Source of the DNA: Thamnaconus septentrionalis
Lineage: Eukaryota; Chordata; Actinopteri; Tetraodontiformes; Monacanthidae
Assembly: GCA_009823395.1 (NCBI GenBank)
Contig: CM020515.1
Location: forward strand, 17,670,989-17,734,988
Reading direction: 5' to 3'
Length of the DNA: 64,000 nt
Of this stretch, positions 13,948-26,543 are shown in pieces (the first letter of the stretch is position 1; each line of letters starts with the position of its first letter). Under the pieces are notes generated by a model. That model did not search any database and was not told the origin of the DNA. It saw only the letters and a program-made list of their open reading frames with translations. Both the position numbers and the translations under genes were made by a program.

Positions 13948-16265
13948 TCACTGCGTGTGTGAGTGTTGGACTTTGTGAAAAGTTGAGCAGCGAGCCGACG
14001 GGACCGTCCCGCTAGCCTGCCAGTGCTGCTCGGCTTCCTTCCTTCGCGCCCTCTTCTCTTTCCTGAGCGTTGATTCCATTTTGGGCCAAGCTGCAGCTGC
14101 TGGACAGGCGCTGAGTTTTTAATTAGACCTGCCGTCCCGCCGGCGGCTGCCCGCGCTGCCGTCCCACCACTTGTGGGCCCTTTTCTGGGGTCCTCCGTCA
14201 CCGCTGAGCCCCCGGCTACACACAGGGCCTCCAGCCGGATCCCGATTTCAGTTTCCATTTGCGCTTGATTGCGATCGTTCCTTTGCTCTGCGGTTGCAGT
14301 GCGATGCTTTTGTGCGTTTTTGCCGTGGAGTGGATAACAATTATTTTAATGAATGATTAATGGCTTTAACCTGGTCGGTTGTTAATCTTTCCAGAGTTCA
14401 AGTTACTGCCTCGAGCCTGGTCACCGTATCTTACCAAACAGCGAAATGAAAAATGGCTTATTAAAGTACAAAATCAGTTCTTCAGAAGTTAAAAGCTGAT
14501 TTTTGGAGATAGTCGTTGGGGACATTGGAGTTGAGGCTCCTTTCAATTTCAACGTAAAACACCTTGAGTCACTGGACTGAATTCACATTTCACTGCTGCA
14601 ACTTGTTATAAAAAGTGCATTGTTGCGTTTTTCTGAAAACTGCAAAAAAAAAAGAAAAAGAAAGAAGAAGTTACATTTGGTGTGAATTGATTTAGAAGAG
14701 CTGCTTCACTTCCACAATGCCAGTGTTGTCAGCTTGCTTCTATGTAAACTGGTTGATTCTAAATCTGAACTTTTTGGACTTGGATTTTTTGTGACAACTT
14801 TGTCTCGTTTTGTCTGCATGAGTGAAGCATCTCAAATCCACTTATTTCTGCACCTGTCTAACTGGTTAAAAGTGAGGGATATTCACTTATTTATTATTTT
14901 GCTGTGTCCTCTTGATGATGGAGCCGCTCGTTTGTCAAAGCGGGATTCTCGGCTGAGATCAGCACATGATTCATCCTCCTCGCCGTCGCCACGCTGACCA
15001 GCTGGTTGCCGTGATGCTGCTGTGTTGATGAAAAGGGTGGGAGTGGGGGGGGGGGTTTGGAGATAAAAGACCATTTGCAGCCGGCCTGGCCTTGAGTTTC
15101 AGACAGAGATGTTGTTCTCTGTTGTGGTTCCTAGTCGATCAGAACCAGGACTCTCACAGCCGTGGTTGGGATCTTGAGCTTCTTCTTCTTCTTCTTCTTT
15201 CTTCTTCTTCTTCTTCTTCTTCTTCTTCTTCTTCTCTGATTTGATTTGGATGACTCAGAAGAAGCTAATTTCTTCTTATTAAAAAGAAAAAAAAGCTGTG
15301 AAGAGTATTTTTATCTGCGCTATCACGGAGGCATGCGCTACGTGTGAGGTCCCACATCCCAGAAATCGCATCTTAGTCATCAAATGTTGTAAAGTCTGAG
15401 AAACACCTGCTGTGATGTTCTCACTGAGGGCGGGGACGGACCAAGATCTTGGCCGTCACTTACTGTGTGTGTGTGTGTGTGTGTGTGAGTGAAGTTCGGT
15501 TTGGGAGGACCAGCAGCACCGGACGGGTCAGTGTCTCTCCCGCTGGTTCGCTCTGCTTCCTGCCTATTTTTTTTTTATTTTGCATCAGTTGAAACAACGT
15601 TAAGCCGTGGCTCTGCTGCAGGGTGACTCTTTTCACAGCTCATTATTCAAAGCACCTGCCCCCCCCCACCACTTCCCGCCCCCTCGCCCTCGCTTCTCAT
15701 ATTATTACCAGCCTTCTCTCCCTCGCTCTACCCCCCACGCCCCCCATTCAATACCGGTGCTAAGGAGGTGGATTCATCAAGGCGGGTGCAGCCGTGCAGG
15801 GAATGTGGCACAAACTGTCTTCCAGGTGCTGGCCGCTCATCTTTTACCTCCTGACGTCCACACAAATACAACAGAAGGCCCCGTTGGTTTCCCTTGGCGT
15901 GTCCATGTTGTGGAGGAGAACCTATTGATGACAGAACCTCCTGATATTGATGCTGGAAAGCCGTCCTGCAGGTGCCAAATATGTTATGCACCGGCCGTCC
16001 AGCCCAGTATCTCCTTTCTATCGTCGCTGGCTGGCTGTAACGAGCTGCACAGACGGTTACTATGACACTGGGTGGGTGGATGGGTGGTGGGGGCTGTGGG
16101 GGGAAGGGGGGGGGCAAGGGGGTTAGGGTTTTGTAGTGACCAGCCGAGCCAATGGCAGAGCCGCTCCGCCGTCAGGTGGCCTGTAGCTATTTTGAACGGG
16201 AGCTGTCTGTGAAGTGAAGCAAGCAGCTAAATTGGAGACGCGACCTGCTGACATGAGAGCGAGCG

Positions 16266-16307
<42 letters not shown>

Positions 16308-16487
16308 AAGAAAGTGCTCAGTCTCCTCTTCTCTTCCTTTCGCCCTCTGCGGTCGGTTGCGTGACGAGTGGACGTGTGACTCAGACGCACAAGTATTCAT
16401 CCACCGGCGACGACGTCATCGCCTCTTCATCCCACCCGCTCGGCGCTCTGCGGCGCCGCTAACCTGTGGCTGCTGTCAGGCCTTGAA

Positions 16488-16521
<34 letters not shown>

Positions 16522-19500
16522 TGACATGCGTGTTTGAGAGGATGACTCACGGCCGGCCGCTTTCGTTAGTTCTTGTCTTCATTAGAGTCGCCCGTGGGCC
16601 TTTCTCTGGCCTCGGAGCGGCGCGGCCGTCTGAAGCAAAGGGAAACAGGAAGTGAGGATTTGAGGAGTCGCTGGCTGTCGCCTTGGCAACAGGGGAGTGT
16701 CTAACGCTTGGAGTTTAGCACGTTGCCAAGTCACTGAGTGCCTCCCTGCGACAGGTGGCCCCGGGCTTGAATCAACATTTGTGTTGGTCCTTTCATTTCA
16801 AAATCACCGGCAGACGCATGAGCGGCGCTCTGGAGGCGGCGGTGGCGCTGGTGGGCGGGGTAGGAGGCGGGCCTTAACCTTAGTTAAACGTGCGTGCACG
16901 CCCCGCTCAGTCTCCTACACAGCATCTTGTGTTTTCATCAGACGCACATGGAGGTTTTTCAGGGGAAACCAGATGTTGTGCCGCACGTTTGTCTTGCCTG
17001 AGATAAAGACAATAAAATATGTGATAGTTGGACGCAGAGGAGAGTGGGACGGGGAGCCGGAGCTCACAAAACACTTCAAGGCCCCACTGTATGCAAAATG
17101 AATCACTATACTTGTTTGCTAACATTAACCTCGGCCTCTCCTGTCTGTGAACTCCCTGGAAGGAGAGAAAAAGTCTGGATTTTGTGGGCAAAAACACATT
17201 TCTCAACTTCAGTACTTTGTCATGTCACAAAGGGCAGTTATTTCTCCTCCTCCTCCTCCTCATCCTCCTTCATGTTTACACCACCCGTGGCCAGGAGTTG
17301 ACTCTGACCCCTGAGAACACCTTGTGTTTGTCTTCCAAACATTAAGAAGGTTTCCAGCGAACCATCAGTCTCAGCAGCAGGCTTCAAACAACAGGCTAAA
17401 TATAAAAAATTCTGGACTCTCTTATGAGAGAAATCGGGGATTAACATTCACATTGCTTGCAATGCACTTTTCCTATCTTTAGAGGCCGCTAAATATTACA
17501 CACTGGGCCTTGAACATACTCCACATGCTGGTTTGTGCCAAATGAAAAAAATAAATATATAAATAAATAAACGTTTTAAAATTCATGTTTCCAAAATAGA
17601 CTGCCGGCGTGAGTCGGGGGGCGTTTGCTGTTCTCACAGCACACATGTTGTGCAGAGCGATTTTTTTTTTTTTTTTTTCAAATCACAGCCATCACAATAT
17701 GGCGCGTGTCATCTTTGCGCATTCTCACCTCTATTTTAAAAAAAGGAGCCCACACCTAGTGACTCACTTCTGCTGCCTGGCACATTCAGCTGTCCGCATT
17801 CTTGTCAGCGCCTCCCACAGCACGGCAGGCCGGCCGTCCGCTCCGAGAGAGAGAGAGAGACAGACAGAAACAGAGAGAGAGAGAGAGACAGAAACAGAGA
17901 GAGAGAGAGAGAGAAATAAAACACGGCAAACGGGAAGAACAAGTGGGATTGTTATGTAAGTTCCAACGTTTCCGAGGGTCAGCGGGGGGGTTGGGGGTCG
18001 AGAGCTGGAAGCTGCACTGACACAGTTCATCTCCCCCTCACGCTGTGTATTCCCACCACTTCACACTCCCACGCCGCCCCAGAGCCTCTGGAACTCCGAC
18101 CGACCTGTTGTCATGATTGTTGTTGTGCGTCCCCCACTTCCACCTCACATTACACCCTGGTCATCTCTTTACATGGATTGATTGATACTGACAGGACAGT
18201 GCAGAAGAATGAACAGTACATACAGGATGTAGTGTAGGGACATCGGATTTGGAAAATGAATGGATGGAGGGTTTTGTTTAAAAATGAATTCATTAAAAAT
18301 CCGCACAAATGTGGTTGACGCTCTTCAGTCGTGACATTTTGGCCACAGTGACGCAGCCGTCACCCAGAAGCACTGAGCCAGAGAGCAGCGGGAGGAAGCT
18401 GGTTGTCTGATTGGCACAGAGGGGCCGAGCTCCCTGCCGCTCTGGCTGCCGCTCTGGCTGCCGCTCTGGCTGCCGCTCTGGCTGCCGCTCTGGCTGCCGC
18501 TCTGGCTGCCGCTCTGGCTGCCGCTCTATTACTCCGCTCCATAACGACGCCTCGTTTTCTATAAACCTCTGCATTCCAGGGCTCCGCCGACTCCTACACC
18601 AGCCGGCCGTCGGACTCGGACGTGTCCCTGGAGGAGGACCCCGAGGCCCTGAGGAAGGAGGCGGACAGACAGGCCCTCGCCACGCTCGAGAAGGCAAAGG
18701 TCAGAGGTCGCGCTCGTGTTCTGCGGTCTTTTTGAATCCCCCTTGCTGACTCCCTGACGATCGCCGCCCCGCAGACCAAACCGGTGGCGTTTGCAGTGAG
18801 GACAAACGTGGGCTACAACCCCGGCCCCAGCGATGACGTCCCCGTCCAGGGCATGGCCATCTCCTTCGAAGCCAAAGACTTCCTGCACATTAAAGAGGTG
18901 GGAACGCTCCAGCGCACTTGTTTTTATGCACGACCCGGGACGGCTGTTTTCTTCCAGTGCAGATCTACAGGGCCAACCTCTATAGAGCTGCATTCTCTTT
19001 GGGTTCTAAAGTGAATGAGGCCGCTGCCTGGTGCTTGGGAATACAAAAATAAAAAAATAAAAATAAAATAAAAGAAGCCGCTTGATGGATTGTGTCTCCT
19101 TCTGTCTAAACTCTATTCAGGCAGTGAGGGGGAGTCGGCACTTAGAGACAGGATCCAATTATAGAGGAAGAGCCAGCCAAGCAGGGAAAAAGTCACTTAA
19201 TAAAAGTCACTTTCAGACTCAGACTTTTAGATTTTTTCTTTTCTTTTTTTTTTTTAGGGGTGGGGGCAGCAAGCGTGGCGGGTGTGGTTGGTAAAGGATG
19301 GTGGATGGTGGAGATCACAGCAAGCGTAGTTTTGCTGCTGCTTCTACGCTAAAAACACCCCCCAGACTCCAAGATGGCTCCCATTCATTTCAATGGAGTT
19401 GCTCACCCAGCGCAGATACCGAAATAGTTTTTGACTTCCGCATTAATGGGTCCATAGAGCATGCGCAGTAGTGTCACTTCCCATCATGCCTCTGTAACCC

Positions 19501-20296
19501 ACATGATCTATTTGGCCAATCAGAGCCATTCTGGAGTACCACGTTGTGACGTCACGCTGGGAATAAACTCTTTTCTGGTGATTTCCTGGCCTTTATTTTT
19601 TTTTTTGACTTGGGGTGTTGCTACCAACCTGAGAAAGGCATCTGTGCCCTTTGTGACATCACCAATGGACAAACTAAAGGTTCCCTGGGAGGCTAAGAGA
19701 GGCGGATTACTGTTGGTGCTCATTGGCAAAGTGGAATCTGCACCCTCGGTTTCTCTCCGCTGCCGTGGGTGGCGTCCCTGCTGCATCAGTCTGTCACTCA
19801 CACCAGTGTTTCTCTGTCCACACGCAGAAGTACAACAACGACTGGTGGATCGGGCGCCTGGTGAAGGAGGGCTGCGAGGTGGGCTTCATCCCCAGCCCGG
19901 TCAAGCTGGAGAACACCCGTCTGCTGCAGGAGCAGAGGATGCGACAGAACCGGCTCAGCTCCAGGTAGAGGCTCCGCCCACAACTCACGCCTGCTTCGCC
20001 CAAACCAGGAAGTGCGGATACGTTTTCCCAGAGTAGACAGAAAACGCTGCACAGATATTTCACTGAGTTTCTTATTCAAATGAAATGAAGTCCAGCTCTT
20101 TTGATGTGTGTCTGACTGTTCCTGTTGATGTATTCACCTGTATAATGTATGAACCTAATAATGTACCTGTTGATGCTGCTCACAGTAAATCCGGAGGAAG
20201 CTCCAGTCTGGATGTTGCCACGGGAACACGTCGGCCCACCCCACCTGGAACAGGTGAGGTCACTGTAGCCACCCTGTTCATGCTATGGCTAAATAC

Positions 20297-20394
<98 letters not shown>

Positions 20395-22489
20395 TGTCAG
20401 TAGCTGCGTTTCCATTACAGTTTTTCGCAAAACAAAAGCGCTATTTCAAAAATTTCGACAAAGTACAATTGCGATTTGCAGGTGTCTCCATCGAATGGTG
20501 TGGAGCGCATAAGCCGTAATTCTACAGAATTACGGCTTATGCGCAGCACGTGACCAGTTAACTAAACCAGTGCAAATGGCGCGTTATATTGGGACAGAGG
20601 AGGAGACAGAATTTAAGTAAGTAATCAAAGAGAAAAATACAACAACAGCCATTCTTGACAGAAAACAAATGTAAACAGACAAAGGTAAATGTAATTCTGG
20701 AGAATTCCGGCTTTTACACGTCTGCTGACGTGTAAATGCAAAAAAGTGTTTCCATGACACTTTTGCGATATGCCTCCATATCGACACATCTGAAAACCAC
20801 CTCATTAGAGCCTCGAATGCTTTTAGCCATATTTCAGAGGTTTTTGAAGTTTAGGTGTGTTTCCATCGCCAGTGTTTTTTACTGCGATATTTAGGTTTCG
20901 CGCAATTCTCGGGGTAATGGAAACGCAGCTTGAGTGTGTGAGATCACGGCAGAACGAGCTGAGGCAGGCGCCTGAAGATTTTAATTGGCCATTTATGGGG
21001 CTGGGTGATGAATGGCGCTGCGTCCCAGTGGGCGGCTGCAGGGCGAAGTGAGAGCGAGGTCGGTCGCCGGCGCTCTGGAAACAGACACAGAGCTCAAGAC
21101 GGGCCGCCGTCATTAAGTTTGCTAAGTACGTCTGGCTCCGGGGGAGGGCCGGGAAGATCTTCAACTTCCGAGAGCTCCTCTTCATCCCGTCTCACCAGTG
21201 GACTGAGAGACACTGAGGAAGAGCGGCTGTGTCCGCTCCGTGCAGCCGCCACGCCCACCGTGGCCGATCGGATCAAAGCTTTTGGGAGGAAATGTGGATA
21301 AATCAGAAAGCCTCCTCCTCCTCCTCCTCCTCCTCCTCCTCCAGATCCTCCAGACAGGGAGAGGAGAACACGGCCGTGCCAGCGCTCAGCACACAGACCA
21401 GAAACAGCCTTCACAGAGAACTAGCGAGTCTTTCCCACTGAACCATTTTCATCAAGTTCAACATATCCAGGATATGAGCGCCGCTATCTCTTGGTCCAAT
21501 CAGGCGCAGGGTTCATTCACATATCATCGGCTGTTGCCCCGATCCATTCTGGCTAAATAACCCATAAAACTAATAACGGCGGTAAAGCGCGATAAGATTC
21601 GCCCTAAACAGCAGGCTGCTGTAGTTTTGATGTGGCTCATGTGCCGCCTAATCTAATGAATCGAGAGCAGATGATCAGTAATGCTGCGGCTGATGTATGA
21701 TGTGGCTTCACTTTGAAGCTGCTCCGCCTGTCTTTACACAGGGCTAATGGAGCCTGATAGCCGTATCTCTGTGGTCTGCCTCGGATTGCATTGCACGGAT
21801 CTCTGCTAAATACTTTGAATATTTTGGCCGGACTTGGGGCGCGTGATTGCACAAAGTGCATGCCCACCGATGGCTGCACAGCACACACAGAAGTGAATGT
21901 GGAAGGATGGACTCGACGGATGGACAGATGCAGTGGAGACGTGGCAGGTGATCTGGGAGGCTGCTCCAACTGTTTGCTTGGTCTTTGTGCTGAACTCAGG
22001 CAGGCAGGTCGCTGTTCAGACCCCCCCCCCCCACCCCCAACCCCGCCCCTCCTCCACAACAGCAACCCCAACACACTCTCTCCACTCCAACCCCTCTGGC
22101 GCCCCCTACAGCCCCGGCCCTCCTCCTCCTCCTCCTCCTCCTCCTCCTCTTCTTGCCCCTCCTCTTTCCACCCCGTCTACTCTCCTCTGAACTCCTTCAT
22201 CCATTCTTCCCCCAAACGCCACATCTGTGCTTTGCTTCGTGATGTTCTCACTCTATTTTTCCTTCTTCCGAACCTTCGGCAGCGTTCTCTCCTGTTTTTA
22301 AAGTCATTTTCATGTCTGCCGTTTCTTTTTCTTTTCTTGTCTTTTCTTTTTTTTTGACACTACATGTCTTGCAAGTGTCCTTCACTTCTCTTTTCAAATG
22401 CATCTCACTCTCTCTCTCTCTGCCATCTACTCTTTCCTCCCCTGTTTTGCCGGCCTTTTTTTTCTTCTGTTGGTCGCTCCCTCTCCTTG

Positions 22490-22528
<39 letters not shown>

Positions 22529-24556
22529 GACCTTCCTGCCGCCCATCATCAGCTCACGTGGACACGTCCACCGTGGCCTTTGACGTTGACCCCCTCGACC
22601 TGGATGCCGAGGAGCCCCCTGAGTTCCAGGGCGAGCCTCGCTCGCCCAAGAGCATGTCGGGCAGCGTCACGTCCCCGCAGGCCAACGCCCACCGCCTGCC
22701 CTTCTTTAAGAAGGTAACACCAGAAGGTCCCTGGGACGGCTGGCCCACCCCCCTCTGAGATGCGTCCGGGTCTAATCCCTGTCTCCCACTAACCGAGCAG
22801 CTGAGTCTAACCCCAACCCCGGTCCGGCTCCCGACCATGGCTGGGTGTCACAAAGTTTGTGTGGAACTAATTGACTGGGGGCTTGCTGTAATCCCTCCTG
22901 GATGAGACAGTCAATGGATGGGTTTCCATTGCAGTTTTTCGCAAAATAAAAGCAATATTTCTAAAATTTCGACAAAGTGCAATTGCGATTTGCAGGTGTT
23001 TCCACTGAATGGTGGGAAGTGCGTCAGCCGATTGCGATATTTAGGTTTTGCGCAATTCTAGCTCGGAGTCGCAGTTATTGTCAGGGATGTAACGATATCC
23101 CAACACAACGGTGAAAAGTCCACGTTAGAATTTTTTTTTTTTATGCTGCGTCTTCAAAGAATGACGGATAAAGGCCCTCAAAAATGTTTTTGTGTTGATT
23201 CAATTTGGAACGTTTTTGAACAAGAAAGGCGTGTCAGCGAGGAAACTGCATGTAGCTTAAAACCCAAAATGTTTCCAGCAAAAATTCAATAGAGCAGCAG
23301 CGCTTCCACCAACGGCGTCACTGCCTTCTGTCCCACCTCATTGTTCACATAGCAGATCTGTTGCAAGGGAGTGGAGAGCAGCCGATGAGCCGTTGGCTGC
23401 TTTATTTTCTGCTTACACCAACACTATTTGCCCGCAGGACTTTTCTTTTGAAAGTCTCACGCATCCACGCCGACGCCATTGAGACGCTTTCAACCCGTTT
23501 CGAGAAATTGACGGTAGAGTTACATCCCTCATGAGACAGTCAGTCATTGAATGTTGTATTGAAAAGCAGCTCCTCCCCCTGAACCCCGCCCACCTAATCC
23601 TAACCTGTCAATAACTAACTGTGCTCTGTGTTTTTGTGTGTGTGTGTTTTTTGTGTGTGTGTCTCTTCTGCCTTCTCTTTTTCTGTGGAATGCTACTGTA
23701 GGCGGCCCTGCTAAACAGAAGCAGAAGTCGGTGAGTGTCGCTCTTTGTCAAGACTAACCCTTTAACGCCACAGCTTCTCTGCTTCTCTCTCTCACATCTT
23801 ATCCGTCGTCTCAGTTTTTCGCTCCCTGTGGCGGCGGTGACGAATCAGACAGTCCGGCCTGGTTTATTGCACCAATGCCGCCTCAGAAGTGGAGCGAGAT
23901 CGATTGTGAAAAATTACAGCGGTGGCGCCGCTGCTGTCGCTGCAGTGACGCAGGCGGCGGCGCCAGAATCATCCACCTGCCCGTCGGCTGGTTGGGTGAA
24001 TTTCGGCCCAGTTCGGGAGGCCACGTGGGGGCAGAAGCGCAAGGTCATGCTGGTGCTGTCGAGCCTACAGGAATATTGCGACGAATTACGCACAAAAAAT
24101 TTCAAGAAAATGCCCTGGGATAATGACGCAGCTGTTAGCAGGAGTAGCTTTGCGGCATTATATAATTAGAAATTGTTGTAAGGTGAGCTAGCTGTGTTCA
24201 GCGGAGCCGACGTTTACCACCGTGAGCCGTACAATCTCATTTTTTTATATTACGGGGGACATTAGAGGCGGATAGTGAACTGTAGTAGCGCAGCTCTTTA
24301 TCCTGTTACTCACCTCATCAAACAATGAATAGCACTGATGGTCAGTTTAAAAAAAACAAAACAACAACAACAATGAGCGGTGTCCATCCCTCTTTTACAG
24401 ACTAGAGCCATTGGAGACTTTTAAAATGGTTATTTTTACCCTGCATGAATATAAATGGAGCTAAATGAACTTCCTCCCTTCAGCTTTATGTAAGATAATG
24501 TAGTCGGGGGCTGGTGGGTGGTGCACTCCAGCGCCATCTTCAGCCTGAAGAGCTGC

Positions 24557-24594
<38 letters not shown>

Positions 24595-26479
24595 CAGGGC
24601 CGGGAGGCGGAGGCGTGCGCTCTCAAAGGCAGGAGAAATAAGAGCAGCATCCAGTTGTGGCTCTTGTTGTCGGAGCAGATGGGGAGGCGTGACTGTGTTC
24701 GCCCCATTCTCTCTGGAAAACACGCTTATGGGTGACTCATTCATGATTCACGAGGCACGGATATAGGCCCAAAGTTGATACGCCGCGTCATGGATGCTGT
24801 CAGCGTGTGGGTGTTGCATATATTGGCCTTTGAGTCGGCTATAGATTGTATACTGTGGAAGCCTGGAGGGCCGCTTCAGACAGCTCTCTGTACAGTTCCA
24901 CTTCAAGCTTCTCTGATTATTTGCATATATGACAAGAGGCTAATCACACAAAAAGTCAGTTGGCGTATAAAGGAAAAGACAATTACATGTGTGGGTTTTT
25001 TTTTGTTGTTGAATAAATGATGTCATTTCAGTAGTAAAAATAAGCATTTTCATTCCCCGTGTACGGTGGCCTGGAAGGATCTGCTGAGGGTTCCATAATT
25101 CTTTCTCTTACATCAAAGCCGCTGTGAGAAGGATTTAAGATAAACTGGCCCGTCGGGGAGGCGGGGATTAACGCTGTTTGCAGCCTGTTTTCTGACCATT
25201 CCAGGCCGCTAAATCTTCCACGCCGGCCCTTTAAGTCAGGGCCAACAAAACAAGTTTTGCTTTTTAGAGTTTTCCCGCACATTTTGGCTTCAATAATGTC
25301 TTTGCTTGAAAATGCAAAAAGGCGCGTTTCTGCCCTCAACACAGCAGTCGCAGGCGCAGTAGCTCTGAGGGAAAAGGGTGGAAGAGAGACGTCTGCGTCA
25401 GAGCGCCAGGGCTCTACCGACATCCTGGCTTAATTATAAACATTTTAATTATTTGAGAGACGGCGGGATGTGAAAAAAGAAAAGGTGAAAGCTTTCTGGT
25501 GAGAGATCGATCGCTGCTCTCTGGAAACATTGTGATGCAGTCAATAAGACAAATGGAGTCCGGCGTGGTCTGAAACTCAGCCGTCCATCCATCCATCCAT
25601 CCATCCATTCCTTCCTTCCATCCCTCCTTCCTTCCATGAGGGGACCAAGGGCGCCTCTGTTGATTTGCTCTTTAATTTACGCCTGACTTCCGGGGGAACT
25701 GATTGGAACTGTGTCCTGGTGCAGATGGAGCATGTCCCACCCTACGACGTGGTTCCCTCCATGAGACCCATCATCCTGGTCGGGCCGTCGCTCAAAGGCT
25801 TCGAGGTGAGGAGGCAAACCAGCAGCAGCAGCAGCAGCAGCAAGACACGCTAACAGCTTTACCACATCGGCAGCTTCTCTCATCCTCTCGTCCTCTGTCT
25901 CCAGGTGACCGACATGATGCAGAAAGCGCTCTTTGACTTCCTGAAACACAAGTTTGAGGGCAGGTAGGATTGTGGAGCGGCTCGTCCTCCTCATGGCTCC
26001 GTTCCAGTTGCTGTTCCCTGCTCTCAACCCCGGCCGTGCCGCCCCTCTCTTCCAGGATATCCATCACGCGGGTGACGGCGGACATTTCCCTGGCCAAGCG
26101 CTCGGTCCTCAACAACCCCAGCAAACACACCATCATCGAGCGCTCCAGTACCCGCTCCAGCCTGGGTGAGACTGAGAAAACTCTCCACAGCTAGGGCAGC
26201 AGTTCAAAACAAACAAAGAAAAATGTTTTATTTTTTAGCTTAAAGGTTTGGAAGTAGCAGCGTTATTAAAAACAAACAAACAAAAGAAACATTTCTATCC
26301 ATCACGTCTTCTTTCTAAACATCCATTTATGTCACATTCTGTTTATCTTGTTCAGACATGAAATGAGACTGAGAGCAGAACAGCGTGATGTCATCATGTT
26401 GTTAGAGTGTCAGGGATGTCTTCTCACTGTACACTTCTTTTTTTTTAGTTTTTTACAGACTTTCAAAAGCAGGGTTACA

Positions 26480-26543
<64 letters not shown>

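Larger units (their letters stand above)
9516..18579 (+). other. cacnb1: cacnb1 intron 2 (9 kb)
   Basis: The largest cacnb1 intron. Contents: a Tc1-like terminal remnant (10650-10732), many CA/GT, GA and TTC microsatellites, GC-rich patches at 11150-11310 and 13750-14200, a candidate alternative first exon (13811-13846) and a 12-bp minisatellite near the 3' splice site (18434-18527). No other coding exon was found. Confidence 0.7.

Noticed and set aside
18293..18697. Minus-strand frame with QPER repeats
   Set aside because: It is the 12-bp minisatellite read in one frame and overlaps the sense exon 3 of cacnb1.
21791..22357. 188-codon frame with poly-Pro and poly-Ser
   Set aside because: It comes from C-rich and CTC/CT repeats upstream of exon 7A, with no homology.
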